DNA of 64,000 bases from Roseovarius salinarum. GTDB taxonomy: Bacteria; Pseudomonadota; Alphaproteobacteria; Rhodobacterales; Rhodobacteraceae. Below, piece by piece: positions 56,880-64,000 of the stretch. Position 1 is the stretch's first letter, and every line of letters begins with the position of its first letter. The notes under the pieces were generated by a model. The model made no database searches and was not told the origin of the DNA. It worked only from the letters and a program-made list of their open reading frames with translations. The position numbers and the translations under genes were made by a program. The stretch covers positions 309,324 to 373,323 of the forward strand of contig NZ_PHNT01000001.1 in NCBI RefSeq assembly GCF_002834145.1, in the 5' to 3' direction.

Positions 56880-58850
56880 GTGGAACTGAATGCGGCGCAC
56901 GCGCAACGCGCGGCGTCGTCCCCGATCCGCGCCGCTGCCCGGAAACACGAAGATCACGCGACCGGGATTCCCGATTTGGCTGTTGGTACCGCGAAACCTC
57001 CGCCCTTCGATCCCCTCGACACCATCGATTGGGGGACCAAGCTTTCCGGTAATACCGTGAGAGTTTTTTTCGCCCCCGCCGGCTATGTTGCAGACGGTAT
57101 AACCTCGGACGGCTGGAACGCTTACGAGAAAGGGCAGGTGCGCAAGGCGTTTGCGCGAATCGAGGCGGTCGCGGACCTGGATTTCGTCGAGACGGGAAAC
57201 CCGGTGCGGGCCGACCTCGTGCTCGTGCTGGACACCGACGGCGAGTTTTCCGCACTCGGGTATTTCAACCCGCCCGGCACGCGCAACGAAGGTGTGGGCG
57301 TGTTCAACGGCGACGCCTGGGACCGTGAGCCGGGTGGATCTCTCGAGGTGGGCGGCTTCGATTTCGTGACGATCGTGCACGAATTGCTGCATGGTCTCGG
57401 GCTGGCGCACCCGCATGACACGGGTGGAACATCGACGGTTCTGCCCGGTGTCAGCGACCCCTTCGGCGATGCTGGCGCCTATGGGCTGAACCAGGGTCTC
57501 TATACCACGATGACCTACAACTCCGGCTACTTGACCGGGCCGGTCGGCCGGGCGGGGCATGGCGGCGGTGACTGGGGGTACGAAGCCGGACCGATGGCGT
57601 TGGACATCGCGGTGCTGCAGGAGAAATACGGCGCCAACGAGACGCACAATTCCGGTGCGAACACGTATCGTCTGCCGGGCAGCAACCAGTCTGGCACCTA
57701 CTGGGAATCGATCTGGGACACGGGCGGGCAAGACACGATCCGCTACGACGGGTCGCGCAATGCCGTGATCGACCTGCGCGCGGCAACGCTCGAGGATGAA
57801 AAAGGTGGCGGCGGGTTCGTTTCGGCGGCCAACGGGATCGCAGGTGGTTTCACGATTGCCAACGGCGTTGTCATCGAAAGGGGCGTCGGTGGCCGCGGCA
57901 ACGACACGATCCGCGGCAACACCGCCGACAATGATCTTTTGGGGCGCGGGGCTGATGACCGGATCCGCGGAGACCTGGGCGACGACACGCTCGTTGGCGG
58001 CTGGGGCGACGACACCCTCTTGGGGCACAAGGACGACGACACGCTCGAAGGGGATGACGGCCGGGACGAGCTGCACGGGGGTCGTGGCAGCGATTTCCTG
58101 AAGGGGAACCGGAATGCCGACCAGTTGTTCGGCGACAACGGAAAGGACACGCTGTGGGGCGGTGACGGGTCCGACCTGATCGAAGGCGGGCGTCACGATG
58201 ACAGCCTGGTCGGCGGCAACGGGCAGGACACCCTGCGCGGCCGGCATGGCGATGACGATCTTTCCGGCAAACGGCACGACGACCGGGTGACCGGTCAGGA
58301 CGGCCGGGACCACGTGAAAGGCGGGGGCGAGGACGACCGGCTCGGTGGCGGGCACGGGGCGGATACGCTCGTTGGCGGCTGGGGCGACGACACCCTCTTG
58401 GGGCACAAGGACGACGACACGCTCGAAGGGGATGACGGCCGGGACGAACTGCACGGGGGTCGTGGCAGCGATTTCCTGAAGGGGAACCGGAATGCCGACC
58501 AGTTGTTCGGCGAGAATGGAAAGGACACGCTGTGGGGCGGTAACGGGGCCGATCGCCTTGACGGCGGGCGGCACGATGACAGCCTTGTGGGTGGTGATGG
58601 CGCGGATACCTTCGTGTTTCGCGAAGGTGGTGATACCGACCGGGTTAAGGATTTCGACACCGACGAGGACGAGCTTTTGATCCAGAACGATCTGTGGGGC
58701 AGCGCGGACACGCCAAAGGAAGTTGTCGATACCTTCGCCACGGTAACGGCTGCCGGCGTGGTTTTCGATTTCGGTGAGGGCGACGTTCTGATCCTTGAGG
58801 GCCTTGCGTCGACGAGCGGCCTGGACGATGCGATCGACCCGATCGGCTGA
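56880..58850 (+). CDS. Serralysin-type RTX metalloprotease
   Basis: A 656-residue secreted protease. The zinc motif HELLHGLGLAHP (H167-P178) has the three metal histidines of the metzincins, and M211 in TTMTYNSG is the Met-turn. A peptidase M10/serralysin C-terminal region follows, then RTX nonapeptides (about 345-580), then a C-terminal secretion domain (GADTFVFREGGDTDRVKDFD onward) closely related to that of the upstream RTX protein. The only in-frame start before the domain is GTG 56880, with a poor ribosome site, so the N terminus is uncertain. Contains a recent internal duplication. Confidence 0.85.
   Translation: MELNAAHAQRAASSPIRAAARKHEDHATGIPDLAVGTAKPPPFDPLDTIDWGTKLSGNTVRVFFAPAGYVADGITSDGWNAYEKGQVRKAFARIEAVADLDFVETGNPVRADLVLVLDTDGEFSALGYFNPPGTRNEGVGVFNGDAWDREPGGSLEVGGFDFVTIVHELLHGLGLAHPHDTGGTSTVLPGVSDPFGDAGAYGLNQGLYTTMTYNSGYLTGPVGRAGHGGGDWGYEAGPMALDIAVLQEKYGANETHNSGANTYRLPGSNQSGTYWESIWDTGGQDTIRYDGSRNAVIDLRAATLEDEKGGGGFVSAANGIAGGFTIANGVVIERGVGGRGNDTIRGNTADNDLLGRGADDRIRGDLGDDTLVGGWGDDTLLGHKDDDTLEGDDGRDELHGGRGSDFLKGNRNADQLFGDNGKDTLWGGDGSDLIEGGRHDDSLVGGNGQDTLRGRHGDDDLSGKRHDDRVTGQDGRDHVKGGGEDDRLGGGHGADTLVGGWGDDTLLGHKDDDTLEGDDGRDELHGGRGSDFLKGNRNADQLFGENGKDTLWGGNGADRLDGGRHDDSLVGGDGADTFVFREGGDTDRVKDFDTDEDELLIQNDLWGSADTPKEVVDTFATVTAAGVVFDFGEGDVLILEGLASTSGLDDAIDPIG
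57990..58541 (+). repeat. Near-identical 174-bp duplication inside the RTX protease gene
   Basis: 57990-58163 and 58368-58541 are the same apart from three bases, offset by 378 bp (126 residues, exactly 14 nonapeptides). The intervening 204 bp are ordinary RTX sequence. The copies keep the reading frame and the repeat register. Confidence 0.9.
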
Positions 58851-58874
58851 ACCTCGCGGGCAGGGTCCGGGTTT

Positions 58875-58903
58875 GTGATCACTGGGTTGCGGCCCGTGAT
58901 CAC
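58875..58903 (+). promoter_or_regulatory. Paired GTGATCAC palindromes in the sdhC promoter
   Basis: GTGATCAC at 58875-58882 and 58896-58903, 21 bp apart, enclose a 13-bp spacer with TTGCGG at bases 5-10, the same position as TTGACA upstream of sucC. The distal site is 25 bp after the RTX protease stop, and the proximal site is 140 bp before the sdhC start. The regulator is unknown. Confidence 0.75.
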
Positions 58904-59043
58904 ATTGTTGCTTTTTGCGCGGAATTCCGAGTGTTTCACCGCTTCGGGGGCTGTGCAAGCGTGACAACCGCGCTAAAACCCGCCACAAGGGAAGGACACG
59001 CCGCGGACCATTCCGCGTGACAGACCGACGAAGGACAGAACCG

Positions 59044-59427
59044 ATGGCCGACGTTCAACAGGGCGAGCGCCCTCTTTCTCCGCACATCCAGATCTATCGC
59101 CCGCAGATGACCTCGATCAGTTCGATCCTGACTCGGATCACGGGCAACGCGCTGATCTTGGCGGCGCTGCTGATCGTCTGGTGGCTGCTGGCCGCGGCGA
59201 CGGGGCCGGAGTACTACGCGACGGCGAACGCGGTGGTGACATCCTGGTTCGGCGACATCGTTTTCACGCTGTCGCTGTGGGCGATCTGGTACCACTACCT
59301 GGCCGGGTTGCGGCATCTTCTGTGGGACGCGGGCCATGGGCTCGAGGTGCCCGCGGCCGAGAAGCTCGGCTGGGTCTGCATCATCGGCTCGGTCGTTCTG
59401 ACCGTCATCACGCTCGTCATCATCTGA
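59044..59427 (+). CDS. sdhC: Succinate dehydrogenase cytochrome b556 subunit
   Basis: A 127-residue membrane anchor with three helices (about 29-50, 65-85 and 105-127). The N terminus RPLSPHIQIYRPQMTSISSI is typical, and HYLAGLRHLLWDAGHG carries the conserved haem-ligand histidine region with RH-x3-D. With SdhD it anchors the flavoprotein and iron-sulfur subunits and passes electrons to ubiquinone. First gene of sdhCDAB, behind the paired-palindrome control region. Confidence 0.93.
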   Translation: MADVQQGERPLSPHIQIYRPQMTSISSILTRITGNALILAALLIVWWLLAAATGPEYYATANAVVTSWFGDIVFTLSLWAIWYHYLAGLRHLLWDAGHGLEVPAAEKLGWVCIIGSVVLTVITLVII

Positions 59428-59438
59428 GGGAGGGAGCC

Positions 59439-59810
59439 ATGCGTTTCCTGACAGACCGCAAGCGCGCCGAAGGCAAGGGCGCGGCGCACAGCGGCACCGA
59501 GCATCACTGGTACATGATCGTCAGCTCGGTGGGGCTGGCGTTGATCGTGCCAACCTTCCTTTACATATTCGGAAGCGCCCTGGGCGGCAGCCACACCGAT
59601 GTCATCGAAACGTTCTCGCACCCCGGCGTGGCGATCCTGACCGGGCTTGTCCTGTTCGTCGGCCTGCAGCATTTCCAGAAGGGCGCGCAGACGATGATCG
59701 AGGACTACACACAGGGCAGTACCCGAAAGATCCTGATCATCTGCGTCATCGCGCTGAGCTATGGCATGACGGCGACGGGGCTCTTCGCCCTCGGCAAGAT
59801 CGCGTTTTGA
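59439..59810 (+). CDS. sdhD: Succinate dehydrogenase membrane anchor subunit
   Basis: A 123-residue anchor with three helices starting at ATG 59439, with GAGGGAGGGAG as ribosome site. The region GLQHFQKGAQTMIEDY contains the H-x3-G-x4-I-x-D-Y pattern of SdhD, supplying the second haem ligand side and the quinone-site tyrosine. It lies 11 bp after sdhC and 9 bp before sdhA. Confidence 0.92.
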   Translation: MRFLTDRKRAEGKGAAHSGTEHHWYMIVSSVGLALIVPTFLYIFGSALGGSHTDVIETFSHPGVAILTGLVLFVGLQHFQKGAQTMIEDYTQGSTRKILIICVIALSYGMTATGLFALGKIAF

Positions 59811-59819
59811 GGACCTGAC

Positions 59820-61625
59820 ATGGCAGCATACGAATACGAGACACATGACTACGACGTGGTTGTCGTGGGGGCGGGAGGCGCCGGTTTGCGGGCCACCCTC
59901 GGCATGGCCGAACAGGGGCTGCGCACGGCCTGCGTCACCAAGGTCTTTCCGACGCGGTCGCACACCGTGGCCGCGCAGGGCGGCATCGCGGCGTCGCTGT
60001 CCAACATGGGGCCGGACCACTGGCAGTGGCACATGTACGACACCGTGAAGGGCTCGGACTGGCTGGGCGACACCGACGCGATGGAATACCTCGCCCGCGA
60101 GGCGCCCAAGGCGGTTTACGAGCTCGAACATTACGGCGTGCCGTTCTCGCGCACGGAAGAGGGCAAGATCTACCAGCGGCCTTTCGGCGGCCACACGACC
60201 GAGTTCGGCGAAGGCCCGGCCGTGCAGCGCACCTGCGCCGCGGCCGACCGCACGGGCCACGCGATCCTGCACACGCTCTACGGCCAGTCGCTCAAGCAGA
60301 AGGCGGAATTCTACATCGAATATTTCGCCGTCGACCTGATCATGAACGACGACGGCGCCTGCACCGGCGTGGTCTGCTGGAAACTCGACGACGGCACGAT
60401 CCACGTATTCAACGCGAAGATGGTTGTCCTCGCCACGGGCGGTTACGGCCGCGCCTATTTCTCGGCCACCTCGGCGCACACCTGCACCGGCGACGGGGGC
60501 GGCATGGTTGCACGCGCGGGCCTGCCCCTGCAGGACATGGAATTCGTGCAGTTCCATCCCACCGGCATCTTCGGGTCGGGCTGCCTGATCACGGAAGGCG
60601 CGCGCGGCGAGGGCGGCTACCTGACCAATTCGGAGGGCGAGCGCTTCATGGAGCGCTACGCGCCACAGTACAAGGACCTCGCGCCGCGCGACTACGTCAG
60701 CCGCTCGATGACGATGGAGATCCGCGAGGGCCGCGGCGTGGGGCCGAACGGCGATCACATCCACCTCAACCTGTCGCACTTGCCGGCGGAGGCGCTCAAC
60801 CTGCGCCTGCCGGGTATTTCCGAGTCCGCGAAGATCTTTGCCGGCGTGGATGTGACGAAGGAGCCGATCCCGGTTATCCCCACCGTTCACTACAACATGG
60901 GCGGCATCCCGACGAACTACTGGGGCGAGGTGCTAAACCCCACCAAGGACGATCCCAATGCGATCGTCCCCGGACTTATGGCCGTGGGCGAGGCCGGGTG
61001 CGCCAGCGTGCACGGGGCGAACCGGCTGGGGTCCAACTCGCTGATCGACCTCGTGGTGTTCGGCCGCGCCGCGGCGATCCGCGCCGGCAAGGTCGTGGAT
61101 GCCGAGGCGGCCACGCCCGAAACGAACACGGCCCAGGTGGACAAGGCGCTGGACCGGTTCGACGGCCTGCGCCACGCCGACGGGGGCACGCCCACAGCCG
61201 ACCTGCGGCTGGAGATGCAGAAGACCATGCAGGAGGATGCGGCCGTCTTCCGCACCTCCGAGACGCTGGCCGCCGGCGTCAAGAAGATGGACGCCATCGC
61301 CGCCAAGCTGGACGACCTGAAGGTCTCGGACCGGTCGCTGATCTGGAATTCCGACCTGATGGAGACGCTGGAGCTGACCAACCTGATGCCCAACGCGCTG
61401 GCCACCATCGCCGGTGCCGAGGCACGCCGCGAATCGCGCGGCGCACACGCGCACGAGGATCACCCGGACCGCGACGACAAGACGTGGCGTGTCCACACAG
61501 TCGCCCGGCTGGACGGCCGCAAGGTCGATCTCGGCTACCGCCCGATCATCGAGGACCCGCTGACGCCCGAAACCGAGGGCGGCATCGAGGTCAAGAGGAT
61601 CGCGCCCAAGGCGCGGACGTTCTAA
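59820..61625 (+). CDS. sdhA: Succinate dehydrogenase flavoprotein subunit
   Basis: A 601-residue flavoprotein that oxidises succinate to fumarate. It has the FAD loop [15 protein letters not shown], the covalent FAD histidine H48 in [10 protein letters not shown], the active-site region [20 protein letters not shown], and the C-terminal [12 protein letters not shown] of the family. Length is standard. It lies 9 bp after sdhD, and sdhB follows 12 bp later. Confidence 0.96.
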   Translation: MAAYEYETHDYDVVVVGAGGAGLRATLGMAEQGLRTACVTKVFPTRSHTVAAQGGIAASLSNMGPDHWQWHMYDTVKGSDWLGDTDAMEYLAREAPKAVYELEHYGVPFSRTEEGKIYQRPFGGHTTEFGEGPAVQRTCAAADRTGHAILHTLYGQSLKQKAEFYIEYFAVDLIMNDDGACTGVVCWKLDDGTIHVFNAKMVVLATGGYGRAYFSATSAHTCTGDGGGMVARAGLPLQDMEFVQFHPTGIFGSGCLITEGARGEGGYLTNSEGERFMERYAPQYKDLAPRDYVSRSMTMEIREGRGVGPNGDHIHLNLSHLPAEALNLRLPGISESAKIFAGVDVTKEPIPVIPTVHYNMGGIPTNYWGEVLNPTKDDPNAIVPGLMAVGEAGCASVHGANRLGSNSLIDLVVFGRAAAIRAGKVVDAEAATPETNTAQVDKALDRFDGLRHADGGTPTADLRLEMQKTMQEDAAVFRTSETLAAGVKKMDAIAAKLDDLKVSDRSLIWNSDLMETLELTNLMPNALATIAGAEARRESRGAHAHEDHPDRDDKTWRVHTVARLDGRKVDLGYRPIIEDPLTPETEGGIEVKRIAPKARTF

Positions 61626-61637
61626 GGAGAGGCCGGA

Positions 61638-62417
61638 ATGGTTCAACTCAGACTGCCGAAGAATTCCCGCATCACCACGGGCAAGACCTGGCCCAAGCCC
61701 GAGGGCGCCACCAACGTCCGCAAGGTCCAGATCTATCGCTGGAACCCGGACGACGGCCAGAACCCGCGCGTCGACACCTATTTCGTCGACATGGACAATT
61801 GCGGGCCGATGGTTCTGGACGCGCTGATCAAGATCAAGAACGAGATCGACCCGACGCTGACCTTCCGCCGGTCGTGCCGCGAGGGCATCTGCGGATCCTG
61901 TGCCATGAACATCGACGGGATCAACACGCTCGCCTGCATCTACGGCATGGACGAGGTCAAGGGCGACGTGAAGATCTATCCCCTTCCACACATGCCGGTC
62001 GTCAAGGATCTGATCCCGGACCTCACGCATTTCTACGCCCAGCACGCCAGCATCATGCCGTGGCTGGAAACCAAGACGAACACCCCGGCAAAGGAGTGGA
62101 AGCAGTCGATCGAGGACCGCGAGAAGCTTGACGGTCTCTACGAATGCGTCATGTGTGCCTGTTGCTCGACGGCGTGCCCGTCCTACTGGTGGAACGGCGA
62201 CAAGTACCTCGGGCCGGCCGCGCTGCTGCATGCCTACCGCTGGATCATCGACAGCCGGGACGAGGCAACGCCCGAAAGGCTGGACGACCTTGAAGACCCC
62301 TTCAAGCTCTACCGCTGCCACACGATCATGAACTGTGCCAAGACCTGCCCCAAGGGCCTCAACCCGGCCAAGGCGATCTCGGAGATCAAGCGCATGATGG
62401 TCAACCGCGCGGTGTGA
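61638..62417 (+). CDS. sdhB: Succinate dehydrogenase iron-sulfur subunit
   Basis: A 259-residue subunit with three clusters: the 2Fe-2S site in [15 protein letters not shown] plus a later C, the 4Fe-4S site in [12 protein letters not shown], and the 3Fe-4S site in [14 protein letters not shown]. It carries electrons from SdhA to quinone. Last of sdhCDAB. A long hairpin follows 10 bp after the stop. Confidence 0.96.
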   Translation: MVQLRLPKNSRITTGKTWPKPEGATNVRKVQIYRWNPDDGQNPRVDTYFVDMDNCGPMVLDALIKIKNEIDPTLTFRRSCREGICGSCAMNIDGINTLACIYGMDEVKGDVKIYPLPHMPVVKDLIPDLTHFYAQHASIMPWLETKTNTPAKEWKQSIEDREKLDGLYECVMCACCSTACPSYWWNGDKYLGPAALLHAYRWIIDSRDEATPERLDDLEDPFKLYRCHTIMNCAKTCPKGLNPAKAISEIKRMMVNRAV

Positions 62418-62427
62418 ACCGCGCGGC

Positions 62428-62455
62428 CGGCCCGGCAATGCGCATTGGCGGGCCG
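62428..62455 (+). terminator. Hairpin after sdhB
   Basis: CGGCCCG (62428-62434) pairs with CGGGCCG (62449-62455) around the perfect palindrome CAATGCGCATTG, with one G-G mismatch between the two stems. It lies 10 bp past the sdhB stop. A T-run is missing, so termination may need Rho. Confidence 0.6.
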
Positions 62456-62541
62456 ATCCTGACGCAACGTCAGACCTGCAATTCCCGCATACCGCTCTTG
62501 CCGACTCGGCGGTGCAATGCCGCGACGCAGAAACCTAGATT

Positions 62542-62552
62542 CTGCACTGCAA
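62542..62552. promoter_or_regulatory. CTGC-N3-GCAA site upstream of the 52-aa gene
   Basis: CTGCACTGCAA is the exact reverse complement of the TTGCAGTGCAG in the mcd promoter (22942-22952). It lies 22 bp before the start of the 52-aa gene. It has the shape of a PhaR-type site. Confidence 0.4.
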
Positions 62553-62574
62553 CACAGGCAGAAGGATCAAGGAC

Positions 62575-62733
62575 ATGGCAGTCCCGGCCCAGAATCAGGA
62601 TCAGGCCCCGACCGTCCGAAAGGACCAGATGGCGTTCCACGACGTCTACTACAGCCCGGATCGCCCGGCGAATTCCGCCGTGGCGCCGAAGATGGGCGCG
62701 CTGGAACAGATGTACGCCTATTACGACGGCTGA
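62575..62733 (+). CDS. 52-aa protein of unknown function downstream of sdhB
   Basis: Starts at ATG 62575 with GAAGGATCAAGGA at good spacing. The sequence opens MAVPAQNQDQAPTVRKDQMA, continues FHDVYYSPDRPANSAVAPKM and ends GALEQMYAYYDG. It is polar and tyrosine-rich at the C terminus, with no membrane segment or known motif. The strong ribosome site, own promoter-like region and codon usage support a real gene. It is 157 bp after sdhB, beyond a hairpin, so it is probably transcribed on its own. Confidence 0.68.
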   Translation: MAVPAQNQDQAPTVRKDQMAFHDVYYSPDRPANSAVAPKMGALEQMYAYYDG

Positions 62734-62833
62734 CGCGCTCACGCGCGACGCGCGGGGTCGTGATGCAACCGGCGTTGCGGGCGGGGGCACGGTCTGCGAC
62801 CCTCGGGCGCACCACCTGCACCCGGGGGTCACG

Positions 62834-63427
62834 ATGCCTTTCCTGCCCAGCCTGCCCGAAACGGCGCACCTTGCTGATCTCTTCACCCGGTTCCCGGGGA
62901 ACCTGCGCCCCCTCATGGAGGTTCACGACGGCCTGCTGCGTGGTGACGGGGCGCTTTCGGTGGGCGAACGCGAGTTGATCGCGGCGTATGTGTCGGCGCT
63001 CAACGCCTGTCGGTTCTGCGAAGGTTCCCACAAGGTCTATGCAGAGGCCTTCGGTTTCGACCCCGCGCTGATCGACGCGCTGCTGGCCGATCCGGCGACG
63101 GCGCCGGTCGATCCGGCCCTGCGCCCGCTGCTGGCTTATGTGGCCAGGCTCAACACCTTGCCAAGCCGGTTGACCGATGCCGACGCGGCGGCCGTTTTCG
63201 AGGCCGGCTGGCCCGAGGCCGCGTTGTGGGAGGCGGTGCAGGTCTGCGCGCTGTTCAACATGATGAACCGCATCGTCGAGGGCACCGGCATCAACTTCGA
63301 TTACGCGACCGCGCCGGGGGCGCACCCCGCACAGGGAACCCGGCCCGACCCGGATGCGCCCGCCTACAGCCACTTCGCCGACAGGATCGAGGCGGCAGCG
63401 CGCGGCCCCTCGCGCGGCGACGGCTGA
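62834..63427 (+). CDS. AhpD-like/carboxymuconolactone decarboxylase family protein
   Basis: A 197-residue helical protein starting at ATG 62834. The redox motif CRFCEGSH (C59-x2-C62-x3-H66), preceded by LSVGERELIAAYVSALNA, marks the peroxidase-related branch of the AhpD/CMD family. Such proteins reduce peroxides with a dithiol, or are of unknown use. It follows the 52-aa gene by 100 bp. Confidence 0.82.
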   Translation: MPFLPSLPETAHLADLFTRFPGNLRPLMEVHDGLLRGDGALSVGERELIAAYVSALNACRFCEGSHKVYAEAFGFDPALIDALLADPATAPVDPALRPLLAYVARLNTLPSRLTDADAAAVFEAGWPEAALWEAVQVCALFNMMNRIVEGTGINFDYATAPGAHPAQGTRPDPDAPAYSHFADRIEAAARGPSRGDG

Positions 63428-63505
63428 CCTGCACGCCGGCACGGTTGCGGCCACGGCCCGCCGGCGCTATGCCGCGGGGATGAAAGGCAAGGCGGGATAC
63501 CCGGC

Positions 63506-63715
63506 ATGATCGTCGTCGTCGGCCTGATCGTGGCCTTCGTGCTGGTCCTGATCTTCGCGAACCGTGAAACGCGTGACTGCCGCTGGCGCGAGGATCGAAC
63601 CGGCGACCGCGACGGGCAGAAGAAGTTCAGATGCATGGCCTGCGGGGCCGAGGCCTTTACAACGACCGGCAAACCGCCTTTGGATTGTCGGGCGAAGACA
63701 AAGGACCGACGCTGA
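63506..63715 (+). CDS. Small membrane-anchored zinc-ribbon-like protein
   Basis: A 69-residue protein with an N-terminal helix (MIVVVGLIVAFVLVLIFA) and a cytoplasmic tail. The tail has cysteines in DCRW, FRCMACGAEAF and PPLDCRAK, an arrangement that could bind one metal ion. No family is recognised. It ends 7 bp before the DUF1989 gene, so the two may be cotranscribed. Confidence 0.7.
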   Translation: MIVVVGLIVAFVLVLIFANRETRDCRWREDRTGDRDGQKKFRCMACGAEAFTTTGKPPLDCRAKTKDRR

Positions 63716-63722
63716 GGTGCCC

Positions 63723-64000
63723 ATGCGAGAGCCCGCCGATGCCGATGCCCGCCGCGCCGTGGCGCCCGTGATCGCCTATCCCGACGACACGCTGCCCCGG
63801 CCCGACCTTGACCTGTATCGCGCCGCGCGCGCCGGCGCCACGCTGACGGCCTCCGTGCGGGTCGAGCCGCGCGAGGCCGCGTGCTTCACGGTGCCGGCGG
63901 GTCATTTCTTCCGCATCGTCAGCGTCGAGGGGCCGCAGGTGGGCGATCTGAACCTGTGGAACCGCGCCGACCTGTCCGAGCGGTTCTATTCCGGCAAGAC
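63723..64000 (+). CDS. DUF1989 (urea carboxylase-associated type) protein, 3' end outside window
   Basis: The first 92 codons of a gene starting at ATG 63723. The segment VPAGHFFRIVSVEGPQVGDL followed by NLWNRADLSERFYSGKT is the hallmark of the DUF1989 family, often encoded with urea amidolyase or glycine-cleavage-like genes. The function of the family is not settled. The rest lies beyond the window. Confidence 0.82.
   Translation, partial: MREPADADARRAVAPVIAYPDDTLPRPDLDLYRAARAGATLTASVRVEPREAACFTVPAGHFFRIVSVEGPQVGDLNLWNRADLSERFYSGK

Overview
The window looks like a chromosomal segment of an alphaproteobacterium of the Rhodobacterales (Roseobacter/Rhodobacter group). The DNA is clearly GC-rich, and the protein families fit that group: a C-P lyase locus with a DUF1045 protein and a hexapeptide transferase, ethylmalonyl-CoA pathway genes, one long TCA-cycle gene cluster, and RTX proteins of marine Rhodobacteraceae type. 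These assignments rest on reading motifs and recalled families; no database search was run.

Layout. 1-2.9 kb: a von Willebrand factor A (VWA) secreted protein with 88-residue tandem repeats (runs off the left edge) and recO. 2.9-18.7 kb: phosphonate import and breakdown. A TetR gene is followed by phnC-phnD-phnE1-phnE2 and a hexapeptide transferase. A phnM paralogue and the regulator phnF point the other way. Then come phnG-H-I-J-K, a corA-type Mg transporter, phnL-phnN, a DUF1045 2H-phosphoesterase and a second phnM. A small antisense membrane-protein gene sits between phnI and phnJ. 18.8-25.3 kb: a fumarylacetoacetase-like (FAH) hydrolase, a SLAC1/TehA transporter, a decayed MFS gene, methylsuccinyl-CoA dehydrogenase (mcd), a TauE/SafE exporter, a methyltransferase and a zinc-ribbon protein. 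25.4-27.8 kb: ftsE-ftsX-plsC.

27.7-41.4 kb, minus strand, read right to left: mdh, sucC, sulfotransferase, sucD, sulfotransferase, DUF805 protein, odhA, odhB, a 77-aa protein, a MAPEG protein, lpdA and a third sulfotransferase. 41.5-45.5 kb: a second TauE/SafE gene, a small exported protein, then mcl2-nnrU-DUF1737-mch (ethylmalonyl-CoA pathway). 45.6-48.9 kb: rmlC-B-D-A for dTDP-L-rhamnose. 48.9-51.1 kb: four minus-strand phage-tail-like genes ending in a DUF2793 fibre-like protein. 51.3-52.3 kb: a family 2 glycosyltransferase. 52.5-58.9 kb: two adjacent RTX proteins, the second a serralysin-type metalloprotease. 59.0-62.4 kb: sdhC-D-A-B. 62.6-64 kb: small conserved-looking genes, an AhpD-like protein and the start of a DUF1989 gene.

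How it fits together: the segment holds much of oxidative central metabolism (malate, succinyl-CoA, 2-oxoglutarate and succinate steps) plus three steps of acetyl-CoA assimilation, next to a nearly complete carbon-phosphorus lyase pathway. The strongest new signal I see is regulatory. The regions upstream of sucC and of sdhC, 18.5 kb apart, carry the same element: two GTGATCAC palindromes exactly 21 bp apart with a -35-like TTG at the same place between them. This suggests one unidentified regulator controls both TCA operons.
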